Source: Tetradesmus obliquus (lineage: Eukaryota; Chlorophyta; Chlorophyceae; Sphaeropleales; Scenedesmaceae). From it: 64,000 nt of DNA. The notes below the pieces were generated by a model. That model searched no databases. It saw only the letters and a list, made by a program, of their open reading frames with translations, and was not told the origin of the DNA. How positions within the stretch are numbered: position 1 is the first letter of the stretch; every line of letters begins with the position of its first letter. The stretch is from positions 4,594,501 to 4,658,500 of the forward strand of contig CP126203.1 of assembly GCA_030272155.1 (NCBI GenBank). The letters run 5' to 3'. Both the position numbers and the translations under genes were made by a program. Positions 39,317 to 49,552 of this stretch are shown piece by piece.

Positions 39317-41045
39317 TCATGCTGCGCAGCTCGCCTTCTGGATGTTGATGGAATCTCCGGGCCACCACGTGTCAGTAGCCTTCTTGACCTCATTCTTAGC
39401 CACGCTGTTGCGCAGGCCCAGCCACCTGGAAGCACTGTTCTCCTGGCAGTTGGCCAGCACGGACCTGCGGTTGGTGGTGGGGCCCACAGCGCGGAAGGTG
39501 ACCACAGACTGACTTCGCAGGATGCCGCTCTGGTCCAGGCCACTCACGACAGACACCTGCGAGGGTGAAGCGTGTGTATTTGGTGCCGGTGCACACTGGT
39601 CAGAGGCATGATGCCGCTGCAGCAGTGACACAAGTTTAGGCGGCGCAAGGTACGCACGGCATGGTTGGCATGGTTGACAGTGGCAGAGCACAGGGAGCTC
39701 TGCAGGCGCGTAGTTGCGCAACACACAGCAGCTGCTGCACATTGCAAAACAGTTGCTGCTGCGGGCCGCAGCCCACACACGTGCACTCTGTGCAAATGCC
39801 CCTTGCAAGGCACAGGCGCAAGGTACCTAGGTGCAACGCTACCTCTAAAGCATTCGTCCATTCAGCACGGCTGTAAACACAATGCTTAGGTCACGGCAGC
39901 TGCACCCCTACCCCCAGGCCATTGGGAGCAACAGCCTATAACCGCTGTATGCTGCAGCACCGTGCGACCAAGGGACCCAAAAGAGCATCAGCACGCAACA
40001 ACCTGGCTGTGCTATCAACAAACTTGCCACTGGCTGGTCGCCACCCTGCAGTGCGTGATACAGCTGCAAGCCAGCAGGCTGCGGCAGGTCTAGCCTGCTG
40101 CGTTTGTCCTCACAGCCCTGCTCACCTGGCTGGGTGGCACCAGGAACACGTGCTGTGCCAGGGCTTGGATCACCTTCTGGCGCTTGCTGCCATCCACGAC
40201 GAAACTCTTCCTGCAGACGGACGAAAGACAGCAGCAGCAGCAGCAGCAGCAGCAGAGCAGAAGAATCAGCCATGCAGAACTGCTGCCGCACCAAGCGGCT
40301 GGGAGAGCTAGCTAAGAGCATGCGGCAGCAGCCTTTGATACAGGACATGCACACTCGCGCACCTTCAAGCAATGCTCTTACACGCCGGTGCACTCACTTG
40401 TTGTCAAATTGCAGCGTCAGGCTTGCAGCATCGGCCCCGGCATTGGGCCTGGTGTTTGGGGCATTGGCCTGGGCCTGTGCTTGCAGCGCCACGCACAGCA
40501 GCAGCAGGCCTGCTAGGGCACAACCCTTCAGGGACAGCATCTTGAGTGGCAGTTGGGAGTAGAGGGAGCTGATTGCTGTTTGTCCTGCAAGCAGCATGTT
40601 TGAAGGAGAGGGGCACAGGTACAGACAGGTGTCATGTCTGATCAGAGGACATTTCTTGGCGTGTATACATGCCAGTGCCCAGTCTGAAGGAAGGAATTCG
40701 TTCATGCGTAAATGAGGTTCTGTTCCACATCTGCATCTGCTGTGGATCTGCATTGAGACAAGTGCAAAGTGCATGTGTGCGCGTGCTGCTGCTAATGGCT
40801 GCTACTGCAACTTCTGCAACTGCTCACCAGCTTTCGTTCTGAATCGATGTGATGAAGCCTACCGTAGAGCTGTGATGGATTTTAAAGAGGACTGTCGCAT
40901 TAACGCAGGCAGCAGTTGCAGAAGCTGATTCAGCTTTACTCGGCGGAAGCATCTTTGTGTATCGGCAACTGCCTATCCTTGGACGATGCAGCTGCCTGCC
41001 ACGCAGACTGCAGCGGAGGGCGGGATCGCTGAATTGAGTCCGTAC
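38165..41045 (-). repeat. Conserved upstream block of cluster genes 2 and 3
   Basis: About 145 bases at 38165-38310 match 40895-41045, sharing words such as CAGAAGCTGA, CGGAAGCATCT and AACTGCCTATCCTTGGA. The blocks lie about 360-370 bases upstream of the two start codons. They are conserved promoter or duplicated flank; a weaker trace lies near 44200-44290 upstream of gene 4. Confidence 0.75.
39317..40540 (-). CDS. Small secreted protein, cluster member 3
   Basis: Exons 40540-40398, 40210-40126 and 39556-39317 give 155 residues, with the same intron phases as its neighbours. The signal peptide MLSLKGCALAGLLLLC is identical to gene 2; a shorter Asn/Ala-rich spacer and the block LTLQFDNK follow. 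Exon 2 encodes VVDGSKRQKVIQALAQHVFLV, and exon 3 VVSGLDQSGILRSQSVVTF, GPTTNRRSVLANC and the end DSINIQKASCAA. It is predicted secreted, function unknown. The acceptor of exon 2 is preceded by a (CTG)n run (plus-strand CAG at 40231-40254). A minus-strand TGTAA lies at 39296-39300, only 17 bases past the stop, and may be too close to be the real poly(A) signal. Confidence 0.8.
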
Positions 41046-42100
41046 TCTTATGAATTCTGGTCACGATCGGGGCTGTGCTAGCCTTCGGCGCACCCTCAAC
41101 AGCATGCGTGCGAGATAACGGTACGGGCCGTACTCACTGACTCAGTGACTGAGTCAGGTGTCGATAGCACGCACCAGTATCCAACACCATGCAAGAGGAG
41201 ACCTGCAGAGATAAACTATTCGATGTTTTGAGACTGCCACATGCAGGGCTGCATCAGCTTGGAGGCAGTACCCTGCTGGCAGCACTGCAACGCGCAGGCC
41301 TGGAGGGGTTGTGTAACGCCAGGCCCTGAAGACGCCAGCACTGTTACCAACACTGAGTGCTCAGCTTGCGTTCTGAGCACAAAGCGTAGGGCCCTGTAGG
41401 GTGAGATACACAACACTGAGTGTAGCCTCCACTCAGGCCAATGCAGTGCTCAACTGGTGGAATTGGTCTTGTCATCGCCCCTCATTACAGAGGGAACGCA
41501 TGTGCCGTTTCAGAAGCAACTAGTACAACTTTGAATGTCCGATCATGGTGTTATTTGCTGATGGCGCGTCCAGACGCAATGCCATGGGCATAATCAAAAA
41601 CTTGCAACCACCGACTTTGGGTGTCTTGAATCCCCACCTGCCACAGTCCCATCTCCGTCGCACACATACTATCACATGCTGCTGCCACTGCTGCAGCAGC
41701 AACCCACACAGCCCACACCACCTCGGACAGGCCGAGCCCCATTTGCAGCTCAGCCAACACAGCTGCACCTGGCAAAGGTATCATGATGACTTCATCTGCT
41801 GACCAGCAGACTACGCTGATTATCTGATGACAATGACGATGATGGTAAGCAGCTTATGCAGCGCAGGTGGCCTTCTGGATCTCCACAGAGTCAACGGGCC
41901 ACCAGGTGTCTGTGGCCACCAACCACCCAGGAGGTGGCGAACAGGCAAGTCCCCATGTACCATACTCTAGAACAAGTGCACAGATGTTGTCATATGCTGC
42001 CATGTTCCGGCAACAGCACACACAGCCCGCACCACCCCAACACGCAGTCCCATTTGCGGCTGAGCTGCCACAGCTACGCCTCGCAAACTTTATCAGCAGG
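40541..42100. other. Spacer between cluster genes 3 and 4
   Basis: Holds the duplicated 5' flank of gene 3, duplicated 3' flank pieces of gene 4, and a relic of exon 3 at 41854-41919. Nothing else gene-like is seen. Confidence 0.45.
41854..41919 (-). pseudogene. Relic of a cluster exon 3 end
   Basis: Twenty-two codons matching the last part of cluster exon 3, reading ATDTWWPVDSVEIQKATCAA then a stop. The rest of the exon is missing. It lies about 180 bases past the stop of gene 4 and could be an alternative last exon piece or a broken copy. Confidence 0.8.
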
Positions 42101-43788
42101 TTATGCGGCGCAGGTGGCCTTCTGGATCTCCACAGAGTCCCCAGGCCACCAGGTGTCAGTGGCCTTCTTAATCTCGTTCTCAGCCACGCTGTTGCGCAGG
42201 CCCAGCAGCCGGCCCCGGGTGTTCTCCTGGCAGTTGGCCAGCACGCTCTTGCGGTTGGTGGTGGGGCCCACGGCGCGGAAGGTGACCACAGACTGACTGC
42301 GCAGGATGCCACTCTGGTCCAGCCCGCTCACGACAGACACCTGCAGCAGGAGTGACACAAATCAGCGACACAGAGAATTGGTGAAGTTGAATTGGTGGGC
42401 GGGCTCACGGCACGGAACGGATGCCACTCGGGTCCAGGCCGCTCACAGCAGCCACCTGCAAAGGTGGAAGCATGTGTATTTGGTGCAGGTACACACTGGT
42501 CAGAGGCATGACGCCGTGGCAGTGCAACAACTGTGTATGAACTACTAACGCCATGCCGCACCTGGCCAGGGGCCACCAGAAACATGTGCTGCGCCATGCT
42601 ATGGTCAAAATGGACAGGTTCAAATGCAGTTACTGTCTGCTTACTACCAGTGAAGGATGCTGGCTCACCTGGCCAGGGACCACCAGGAACATGTGCTGCG
42701 CCAGGATGAAGATGGTGTCAGGTTTGCATACAAATACTGCCTGCTCACAACAAATCAAAGATGCTGGCTCACCTGGCTGGGCGCCACCACGAACACGTGC
42801 TGCGACAGGCTCAAGACGGTGTCAAGTTTGGATATAAATACTGTCTGCTCACAATAAGTGAAAGAAGCTGGCTCACCTGGCCAGGCGCCACCAGGAACGC
42901 GTGCTGCGCCAGGCTCAAAATGGTGTCAAATTTGGATATAAATACTGTCTGCCCACAACAAATGAAAGAAGCTGGCTCACCTGGCCAGGCGCCACCAGGA
43001 ACACATGCTGCGCCAGGCTCAAAATGGTGTCAAGTCTGGATATGTATACTGACTATTCTCAATAATAATCAAATATGCTGGCTCACCTGGCCGGGCGCCA
43101 CAAGGAACACGTGCTGCGCCAGGCTCATGATGGTGTTGGGTTTGTACAACTACTGCCTATTCTCAATATATATCAAAGATGCTGGCTCACCTGGCCGGGG
43201 GCCACCAGGAACACATTTTTTGCCAGGGCGTTGAGGACCTTCTGGCGCTGGGCGCCATCCAGCACAGAACTCTTGCTGCAAGGGGGTTGAGCCAGCAGCA
43301 GCAGCAGCAGCACAAGGTCAATGCAAATTGATGGTAGCTTGATAGCTGACGAGTCTACAACAGCAGCCACTCCAGCATGCAATGCTGTGGTGCTATGACG
43401 TTTCTTCAATATGCTGTGCTGTTGCAGCAGTTGTCAGCAGCTGCTGCTGCAACAGCAGTGCTGTCGGCAGTTGCGCCAATTAATTGATACATGTTTGAAA
43501 CATGATGGATTTTGCCGCTGCGGTGCCTACTGTACACGGACACATCTCAAGTACTAGCAGGCACCTGATTTCAGCCGTAAACAGCGCAATGCAACATGCG
43601 CAGCTCTGCACAGGCTGCAGCAGCACCGGCTCATGTATAGAGGTCACTAACCTGTTGTCAAACTGCAGTGTCAGGCTTGCAGCATTAGCCCCAGCAGCAT
43701 TGGACGCAGCAGCGGCCTGGGCCTGTGCTTGCAGTGCCACGCACAGCAGCAGCAGGCCTGCTAGGGCACAACCCTTCAGGGACAGCAT
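42101..43788 (-). CDS. Small secreted protein, cluster member 4
   Basis: Exons 43788-43652, 43275-43191 and 42340-42101 give 153 residues. The signal peptide MLSLKGCALAGLLLLC is the same as in genes 2 and 3, followed by Ala-rich sequence and LTLQFDNR. Exon 2 encodes VLDGAQRQKVLNALAKNVFLV, and exon 3 VVSGLDQSGILRSQSVVTF, GPTTNRKSVLANC and the end DSVEIQKATCAA. It is predicted secreted, family unrecognised. Intron 2 is unusually long (850 bases) because it holds six extra copies of the exon 2 donor edge and a second exon 3 acceptor edge at about 42412-42456. The latter reads VAAVSGLDPSGIRS, then stops. Alternative splicing is possible; the model uses the copies that keep the full domain. Confidence 0.8.
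42553..43215 (-). repeat. Seven-unit array of exon 2 donor edges
   Basis: Units of about 103-107 bases start at about 42553, 42661, 42768, 42871, 42974, 43080 and the true 43184. Each carries the last dozen codons of exon 2, a GTGAGCCAGC donor in all but the first, and an intron part with TTGGATATAAATACTG. The copies encode LAQHVFLVAPGQ while the true exon has LAKNVFLVAPGQ. The periodic spacing resembles a CRISPR array only superficially. Confidence 0.9.
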
Positions 43789-44274
43789 CTTGCGGCGCTT
43801 GGAGCAGTAGGTGATCTGGGTATATGCGTCCTGCAAGCAGTAAGAAGGATGGGGGGTGAGTAGCAAGTTGTTGGGATGAGTTGATGTTCTGGAGTGAACA
43901 CAGAGAGGCTTGCTGCAAGCCTGTATGTATATGCATGCACTGCAATGCAGTGGCTCTGCAACCTGCTGCACCTTAAACACAGCTGCACCTCCGCAGCTAT
44001 CAGCAGGCTGCACATCCGCACTGTGACTGATTAATGTCTACCTAATTAATAATCTGGTAAGCCAATGAGTGGGTGCAGGCACAGCAGTAGAGCAACATGT
44101 TGTGTGGCTGCTGCTGCTGCAACCACCACACTTCACATGCTCACCTGCTTGAAACGAGTTCGTAGCAGCTGTAACAGCATACAAAAATGATATGCTATTT
44201 ATTGCCTATCAAAGTCAGCAGTTACCGAAGGTGAATCAGCTGCGTGATGATGTATCATTGGACATGCAGCTGCC

Positions 44275-44298
44275 CGCGACGTCGCGTCGCGTCGACGC
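44275..44298. promoter_or_regulatory. Two CG-rich perfect palindromes
   Basis: CGCGACGTCGCG at 44275-44286 and GCGTCGACGC at 44289-44298 lie side by side about 490 bases upstream of cluster gene 4. The first has an ACGT core, a general bZIP-type binding core. Function is a guess. Confidence 0.3.
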
Positions 44299-44477
44299 CT
44301 TCTACGCGACGAGAAGGATAACCTTCCACGACCAAAAGCACAATTGGCTCGCAGCCTGACGGAAATAGTTTGTTACTTACAAATAGAACAGGAGCTGGTG
44401 CGTACACTGACAGCTGCAGTCGCCCGTATCTTGGAGCTGCAGGTGTGCGCATGTGACGACCTTCCAAGGCAAGTGCT

Positions 44478-44594
44478 GTACATGTACACCTGCTGTACAT
44501 GTACACCTGTACACCTGCTGTACACCTGCTATGTACACCTGCTGTACACATGTACACCTGTACATGTACACCTGCTGTACAGCACATGTACACC
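44478..44594. repeat. TGTACA-type tract with 13 GTAC cores
   Basis: Short irregular units of CTGTACAC and ATGTACACCTG repeat through about 117 bases, giving 13 GTAC words, many inside TGTACA or CATGTACA palindromes. It lies about 700-800 bases upstream of cluster gene 4. In Chlamydomonas GTAC is the core of copper-response elements bound by the SBP protein CRR1; that role here is only a possibility, and a simple satellite is the other. Confidence 0.85.
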
Positions 44595-46146
44595 TTATGT
44601 TCAGCCATCGCCACGTATAACATTCGTGAAGTGCTATCATTTACCACCGTCAATATGATTAAGAGGCATGTCTTGTCTTCCATGGCTGCCCCAGTTTGCA
44701 GGACAACAAATCGGCTGCCTCTGTACAGCCTCGTTGAGTGGCAGCACTGGCAGCACACTGCCCTGCGTGCACAGCAGCAATGTTCAAGTGCCACCTGCCG
44801 CTGACTGTGACCATTCTTGAAGGCATCTGTTGTAAGACAGCCAGATCTTCTTGGCATGCTTGACACTTTGCCACACCTGGCGCGCCGTTTGAAGCCCCGT
44901 CATGGCGGGTCATGATGATCATCCTGGTGCAGCTGCAGGCCCCGTGCAGGCTGGCAGCTAGCAGGTACAGCATTGCCCTTGACGCCCAGGAGTTAAGTAA
45001 AGATGGTGACGTCGCTGACATGAAGTATCAGTGCATGCCTGCCAGGCTGGGAACTGTGTTGTCCAATGTTGCGGTCTGCAGGCTGTGCTGCAGTATCGCA
45101 GCTCACCAGTGGGCAGTGAAGCCAGTTCTGGTTTTATTTACTGCTACTTTCGATTGAGTCAGTGGTAACCGGCAGCGATTGCACTGTGCAGGCCATAAAA
45201 ATTTTCTGTTGAGCGCAGCTATGCAGTGCTGCAGCTGGCTGCACATGTGTCTTACCTGTGCAGGTGACGCTGCCAGCGCTGAAGAAATGCTGCTTATCAA
45301 CTCATTATCTTTCAACAAAGGCAAACCCATGCTGTGAGGCAGCGCAGGGACACGTAGCCAGACCCGATCTTGGTCAGAAGCCTCACGCATGTGCCATCAT
45401 GCAACCCTCGCCTAGGCCCTAAGCTAGTGATGACTTCCACTGACAACCGCCTTCATAGAGCATATCACACCTCCGACGAGTGTAATATATCTTTTTCAAC
45501 CTGCTTTCGTGCCTAACAGTACGAGCGTGTCTGGCTGTTGTGAACACGGTTGCTGCTGAAGTTCGTTGCGGCATCACAACCTTTAAGGGCGCGTTCTTCC
45601 GAAACCACAGACACACACAGCAAAAAAGCGTCAGCATAGCCCTAGTTGCCGAACAGCAGCTGGTGCTTGGGAGCGGTGCCTCCTGGACGCTGGCGTGTGC
45701 TGCTTGATGCCTCTGGCGACCTCTGCCTGCTGTTGCTGCTTCCCCAAGCTGCTAAATCAAAGTCTTCGCGAACGCCTCGTGGGCCATGGCAGCAATGCCG
45801 GAGGTAGGCAAATGATTCCCAGCTGCTGCTATACTGCTGTTGCTGTTGCTGCTGCTGTTGATGCGACAACCCCAGCAGTTGCAGTTTGCTTACCTAGCAC
45901 CTTTGGTCTGAATTCCCAGCAGTCATGTCTACACAACTGTGCTTGCAGTATGTTGCTCCTGTGCGGTCGACAGCTCAACGCTGAGCTCGTCCTTATCGCA
46001 CAGCAGCAGCAGCAGCAGCAGCAGCAGGCCAGGGCGCTCTGCCCTTGCTTTTGCGCTCACTTCAGACCATCTCACTCACGTATGCAGGAACATGCGCAGA
46101 TGCAGCAGCAGCCCCTGAGCAGCAGCAGCCTGCCGCGGCCGCAGCA

Positions 46147-46232
46147 ATGCAGTCAAGTGCATCGCTGCAGCGGCTGCTTGCACACGGCATCAGCAGCAGC
46201 TGCCCCAACCTGCACCTGCTGGAGGAGCAAGC

Positions 46233-46269
<37 letters not shown>

Positions 46270-46590
46270 GCCAGGCAAGGGAGTAGAAGCTTCCACAGCA
46301 AAACTGCTGCCAGGCCTCCTGGTAGCCCCCAGATGGAGCGCAGCAGCAGCCAGGAGGCGCCAGCAGCACCAAAGGCCAAGCAGATACGCGCTGGGCCGCA
46401 GGTGAGACGCTCAGGACAGAACAGTCTGCAGCAATGATTGTGTTGCCAGTGAAGGATAGGATTTGTATTTCTGGCTGTGTCACGGCAGCGTTACTGCAAC
46501 TTTGGGGAGTGCACTCACCACAGCAGCTGCAGGAGCACAGCGATGCCAGACAGAAGAACAGAGAGATCCTGCTCGTAGTGGCCCCTCTTC

Positions 46591-46622
<32 letters not shown>

Positions 46623-46723
46623 AGGTGCAGATCGAGCTGAAGCCCGCACAGGCCAACCCCTTCCTAGGCGTGGAGCACCTGACAGCAGGCCGGGGATTTG
46701 TAAAAGCACGGCCAGGCGCCTGA
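46147..46723 (+). CDS. Poly-Gln protein, C-terminal exons
   Basis: Two exons, 46147-46401 and 46625-46723, join in phase 0 and end at TGA. The visible protein is 117 residues if translation begins at the ATG at 46147; the open frame extends further left to an acceptor-like CAG near 46086, so the start may lie in an exon not found. It contains SSASLQRLLAHGISSSC, a poly-Gln run, a Ser/Pro-rich part, and the tail VQIELKPAQANPFLGVEHLT. A (CTG)10 run lies directly before the last acceptor. The family is not recognised. The exon end including the stop is repeated downstream. Confidence 0.5.
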
Positions 46724-47310
46724 TGACAGCTCAGCAGCCTGTGCACAGAGTTGCAGGCTGCACACTTTGCGCAGCTCAAAGCAAGAGCCGGCGTGGCCAG
46801 CATGTGCTATGCTTACGTGGAAGCATGGCCAGGCGCCTGATGACAGCTCAGCAGCCGGCGTTGCCAGCATGTGCCCCGCTTTTATGTCAGTATGGCCAGG
46901 CGCCTGATGACAGCTCAGCAGCCGGCGTTGCCAGCATGCGCCTCGCTTCTGTAGCAGCAGCCAGGCGCGTAACAAAGGCTCAGCAGCCGGCGTTGCCAGC
47001 ATGTGCCCCGCTTTTATGTCAGTATGGCCAGGCGCCTGATGACAGCTCAGCAACCAGCGTGTGCTATGCTTTTGTGTAAGAAAGCACGGCTAGGCGCCTG
47101 ATTTTGGCTCAGCAGCCTGCGTGGCCAGCATGCGCCTCGCTTATGTAGAAGCACGGCCAGGCGCATGTTGACAGCGGTGCCCGATGCCAATCCAGCACCT
47201 GAAATCTCCACCCAACATGTCATTGCCAGCATATGCAATGCACAATGCCAGAGCCTGCGTTGCGCGGCAGCTTGTGCCTTGCTTATGTAGAAGTGCAGCC
47301 AGGCGCCTGA
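46700..47310 (+). repeat. Array of about eight copies of the last-exon end
   Basis: Units of about 60-70 bases carry GCCAGGCGCCTGATGACAGC, followed by CTCAGCAGCC and GGCGTTGCCAGCATG. They begin near 46705, 46823, 46890, 46960, 47024, 47085, 47150 and 47287. The first is the true stop region of the poly-Gln gene; the array therefore lies in or beyond its 3' untranslated region. Confidence 0.85.
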
Positions 47311-48587
47311 TGCCAATTCAGCAGCCTTATTTGTGCCTGACATGGCACTGCCAGCATGTGCCGCATCCCTTGCCACTTGCAGCTGCCAGCTGCGGCTGCT
47401 GTTGCACAGCAACGCAAGGTGCGCAGCAGCAAGGCGCGTGCGGTGGCTACACAGCACGCTGGCAGCGGTGCAGTGTGCAGTGCATCAGTGCACAGCCGCA
47501 GCATCTGCGGCACGGTGTGGCCTGATTTGCACAGCACAGCAGCTGCACTTGTACCGCTAGTTTTGTATGATAACAGCTGTGGCACAGATGTGACGACTTG
47601 ATGTATGTATATGAATGATGTGGCGTGCATGCATGGCTGCATAGCAGGTTGCCATGCTGGCCTGCTAGCAGTAGCTGAACAGGTGCCAAAGCGATGCTCA
47701 GTCCTGCAAAAGGGCTTACAGAGCCATCCTCGGTGCTTGTACCTCAAAATGCTCGTATGCCTCCTCCACCAACAAAGCCTCCACCAACAAAGGATTGGTA
47801 GTCAGCAGGGCTGCGTGGTCCTGTACAGGACATGTTTGCTGGCCTTATCCTTGCTGTGTCAGTGCTGCTACTAGCAAGGGCTGGCAAGGGGCCATGGCCA
47901 TGTGTAGAGGGGACTGGCTAGCATGCCATGGTGTGAAGGCAGATGACGCCAGCACATATTGTACTATTACTGTATATGGTTAACTATGCATAGGCAGCTT
48001 CTTCCAGCTGCTAAGAATAAGGCAAACGATTTGTGGAAAGAGATACACGATCAGTTTGAGCAGAATGAGCACTCTGTTGACGCCATTTCAAATGAACACG
48101 TTCCAAAGTTTGAGTATTCCAAAAACCACTTACAGATTTACGAAATCCAGACAATGCACTATTTCCTGCTTGTGCACTAGAATGGTTCAAAGAATGATTT
48201 ACAACCAATACCAAGATTGCTTACTTTGCTGTGAACGGGGCACACAAGGAATGAGGATCATGCAGCACACCGGGTTGAGTGTCAGGTGGTTTCTTGAAGG
48301 CTGTCGCCAGCCCACAGCTGCTTTTGAGTGCCATAATGTTCTTACGTGCCACTTTGTGTGCGTGGTTCAGCTGCACTCTCTGCAGTGTGCATGGGATGCA
48401 GCCTGGTGACCGAATCTGCTGTCGTGGCACTTGGGCACTCACTAGGGTTGTGGTTTGTGGGAGTGGCTGATGACATTCATCAATGTTTAGCTCTGCTGCG
48501 CACACTGTTTGTTTTTGAGTTGATATAAGCAGGTGTCAGATAAGCAGATGACCGGTATGCTTAGCGGCATCTGCAACTTGACCCGAC
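47311..48587. other. Gene-less stretch with an AT-rich island
   Basis: No clear gene. An island at about 47940-48230 is far less GC-rich than the neighbourhood. It contains a 73-codon open frame (47959-48180) with protein-like composition (such as NDLWKEIHDQFEQNEHSVD), unlike the low-complexity frames elsewhere. It could be a remnant of an inserted element. No homology can be claimed. Confidence 0.4.
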
Positions 48588-49511
48588 ATGCACCTCTGTG
48601 CTCACCGCTGCTTGAGCCCGGTTCTGAGCTTCCAACGCACACATTCAACACGATCCTACCGCATTCGATCGACGCAGCACGAACAAGCACATCCAGTAGC
48701 TGCTGTGAGCCAGGTTGTGCAAAGCAAGGACAGCTGGCTGCTGCAGACAACAGGCGAGCCTGTGCCTCGCTTGCTGCTTATAGACGGCACAAACATCGCA
48801 TGCATCAGCGCCGGAGGCAAACACAGCAGACGCAGTCCTTTTAAGGAGCCAGTTGCTGACAGATTCAACGCTTGGATAGCCTTCCTGCAAGCAGCAACAG
48901 CAGCAGATGCTGTGCTGGTGGCTTTTGACAATAAGGGCACATCAGATTCAAATGTCCGGGCACAGCTGTCGCAGCAGCGCTACCTGCGGCAACGCTACAA
49001 GCAGCAGCAAGGGCAGACAACTGCAGCAGGCCCTGCAGGCAGAGGCAGCAGCAGCGGCGTAACACTCAATGGCTGGGGTCACTTAGCGCAGAGCATAACG
49101 CAGCCAGGCTGTGTTGTGGCGCATGCTGCTTATGGCTACGAGGCTGATGATGTGCTGGCTGCAGCTGCACAGTGGGTGAGGCGACAGCAAGCAGCACCAG
49201 GCACAGCAGCAGCTAATGGGTGTTTCTTGCGCCGGTGGCGCCTGCTTTTTCTGCTGTTGTTTTGCTTAGAGTGTTCTCTGCATGGATGGCTGCAGCTGCA
49301 CAGTGGGTGGGACAATAGCAAGCAGCATGAGGCGCAACAGCAGCCAATGGGTGTATGCTTGCGCCGGTGGCGCCAGCTTTTGCTGCTGTTGCTGCATAAG
49401 ATGCTCTCTGTATGGCTGGCTGCAGCTGCACAGTGGGTGAGACGACAGCAAGCAGAACCAGGCACAGCAACACATGACTGCTCGACTGCACCCATAGCTG
49501 CACCCCTGCTT

Positions 49512-49552
<41 letters not shown>

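Larger units (their letters stand above)
43789..46146. other. Spacer with GTAC-rich repeat and palindromes
   Basis: No convincing gene between the start of cluster gene 4 and the poly-Gln exon at 46147. The upstream region of gene 4 contains CG-rich palindromes (44275-44298) and a GTAC-rich tract. The part at 45640-46140 may hold earlier exons of the poly-Gln gene, but none could be fixed. Confidence 0.4.

Noticed and set aside
42553..43215. Regularly spaced array resembling CRISPR repeats and spacers
   Set aside because: The units are whole diverged copies of an exon edge and intron, with no constant-repeat and unique-spacer structure, in an algal nuclear intron.
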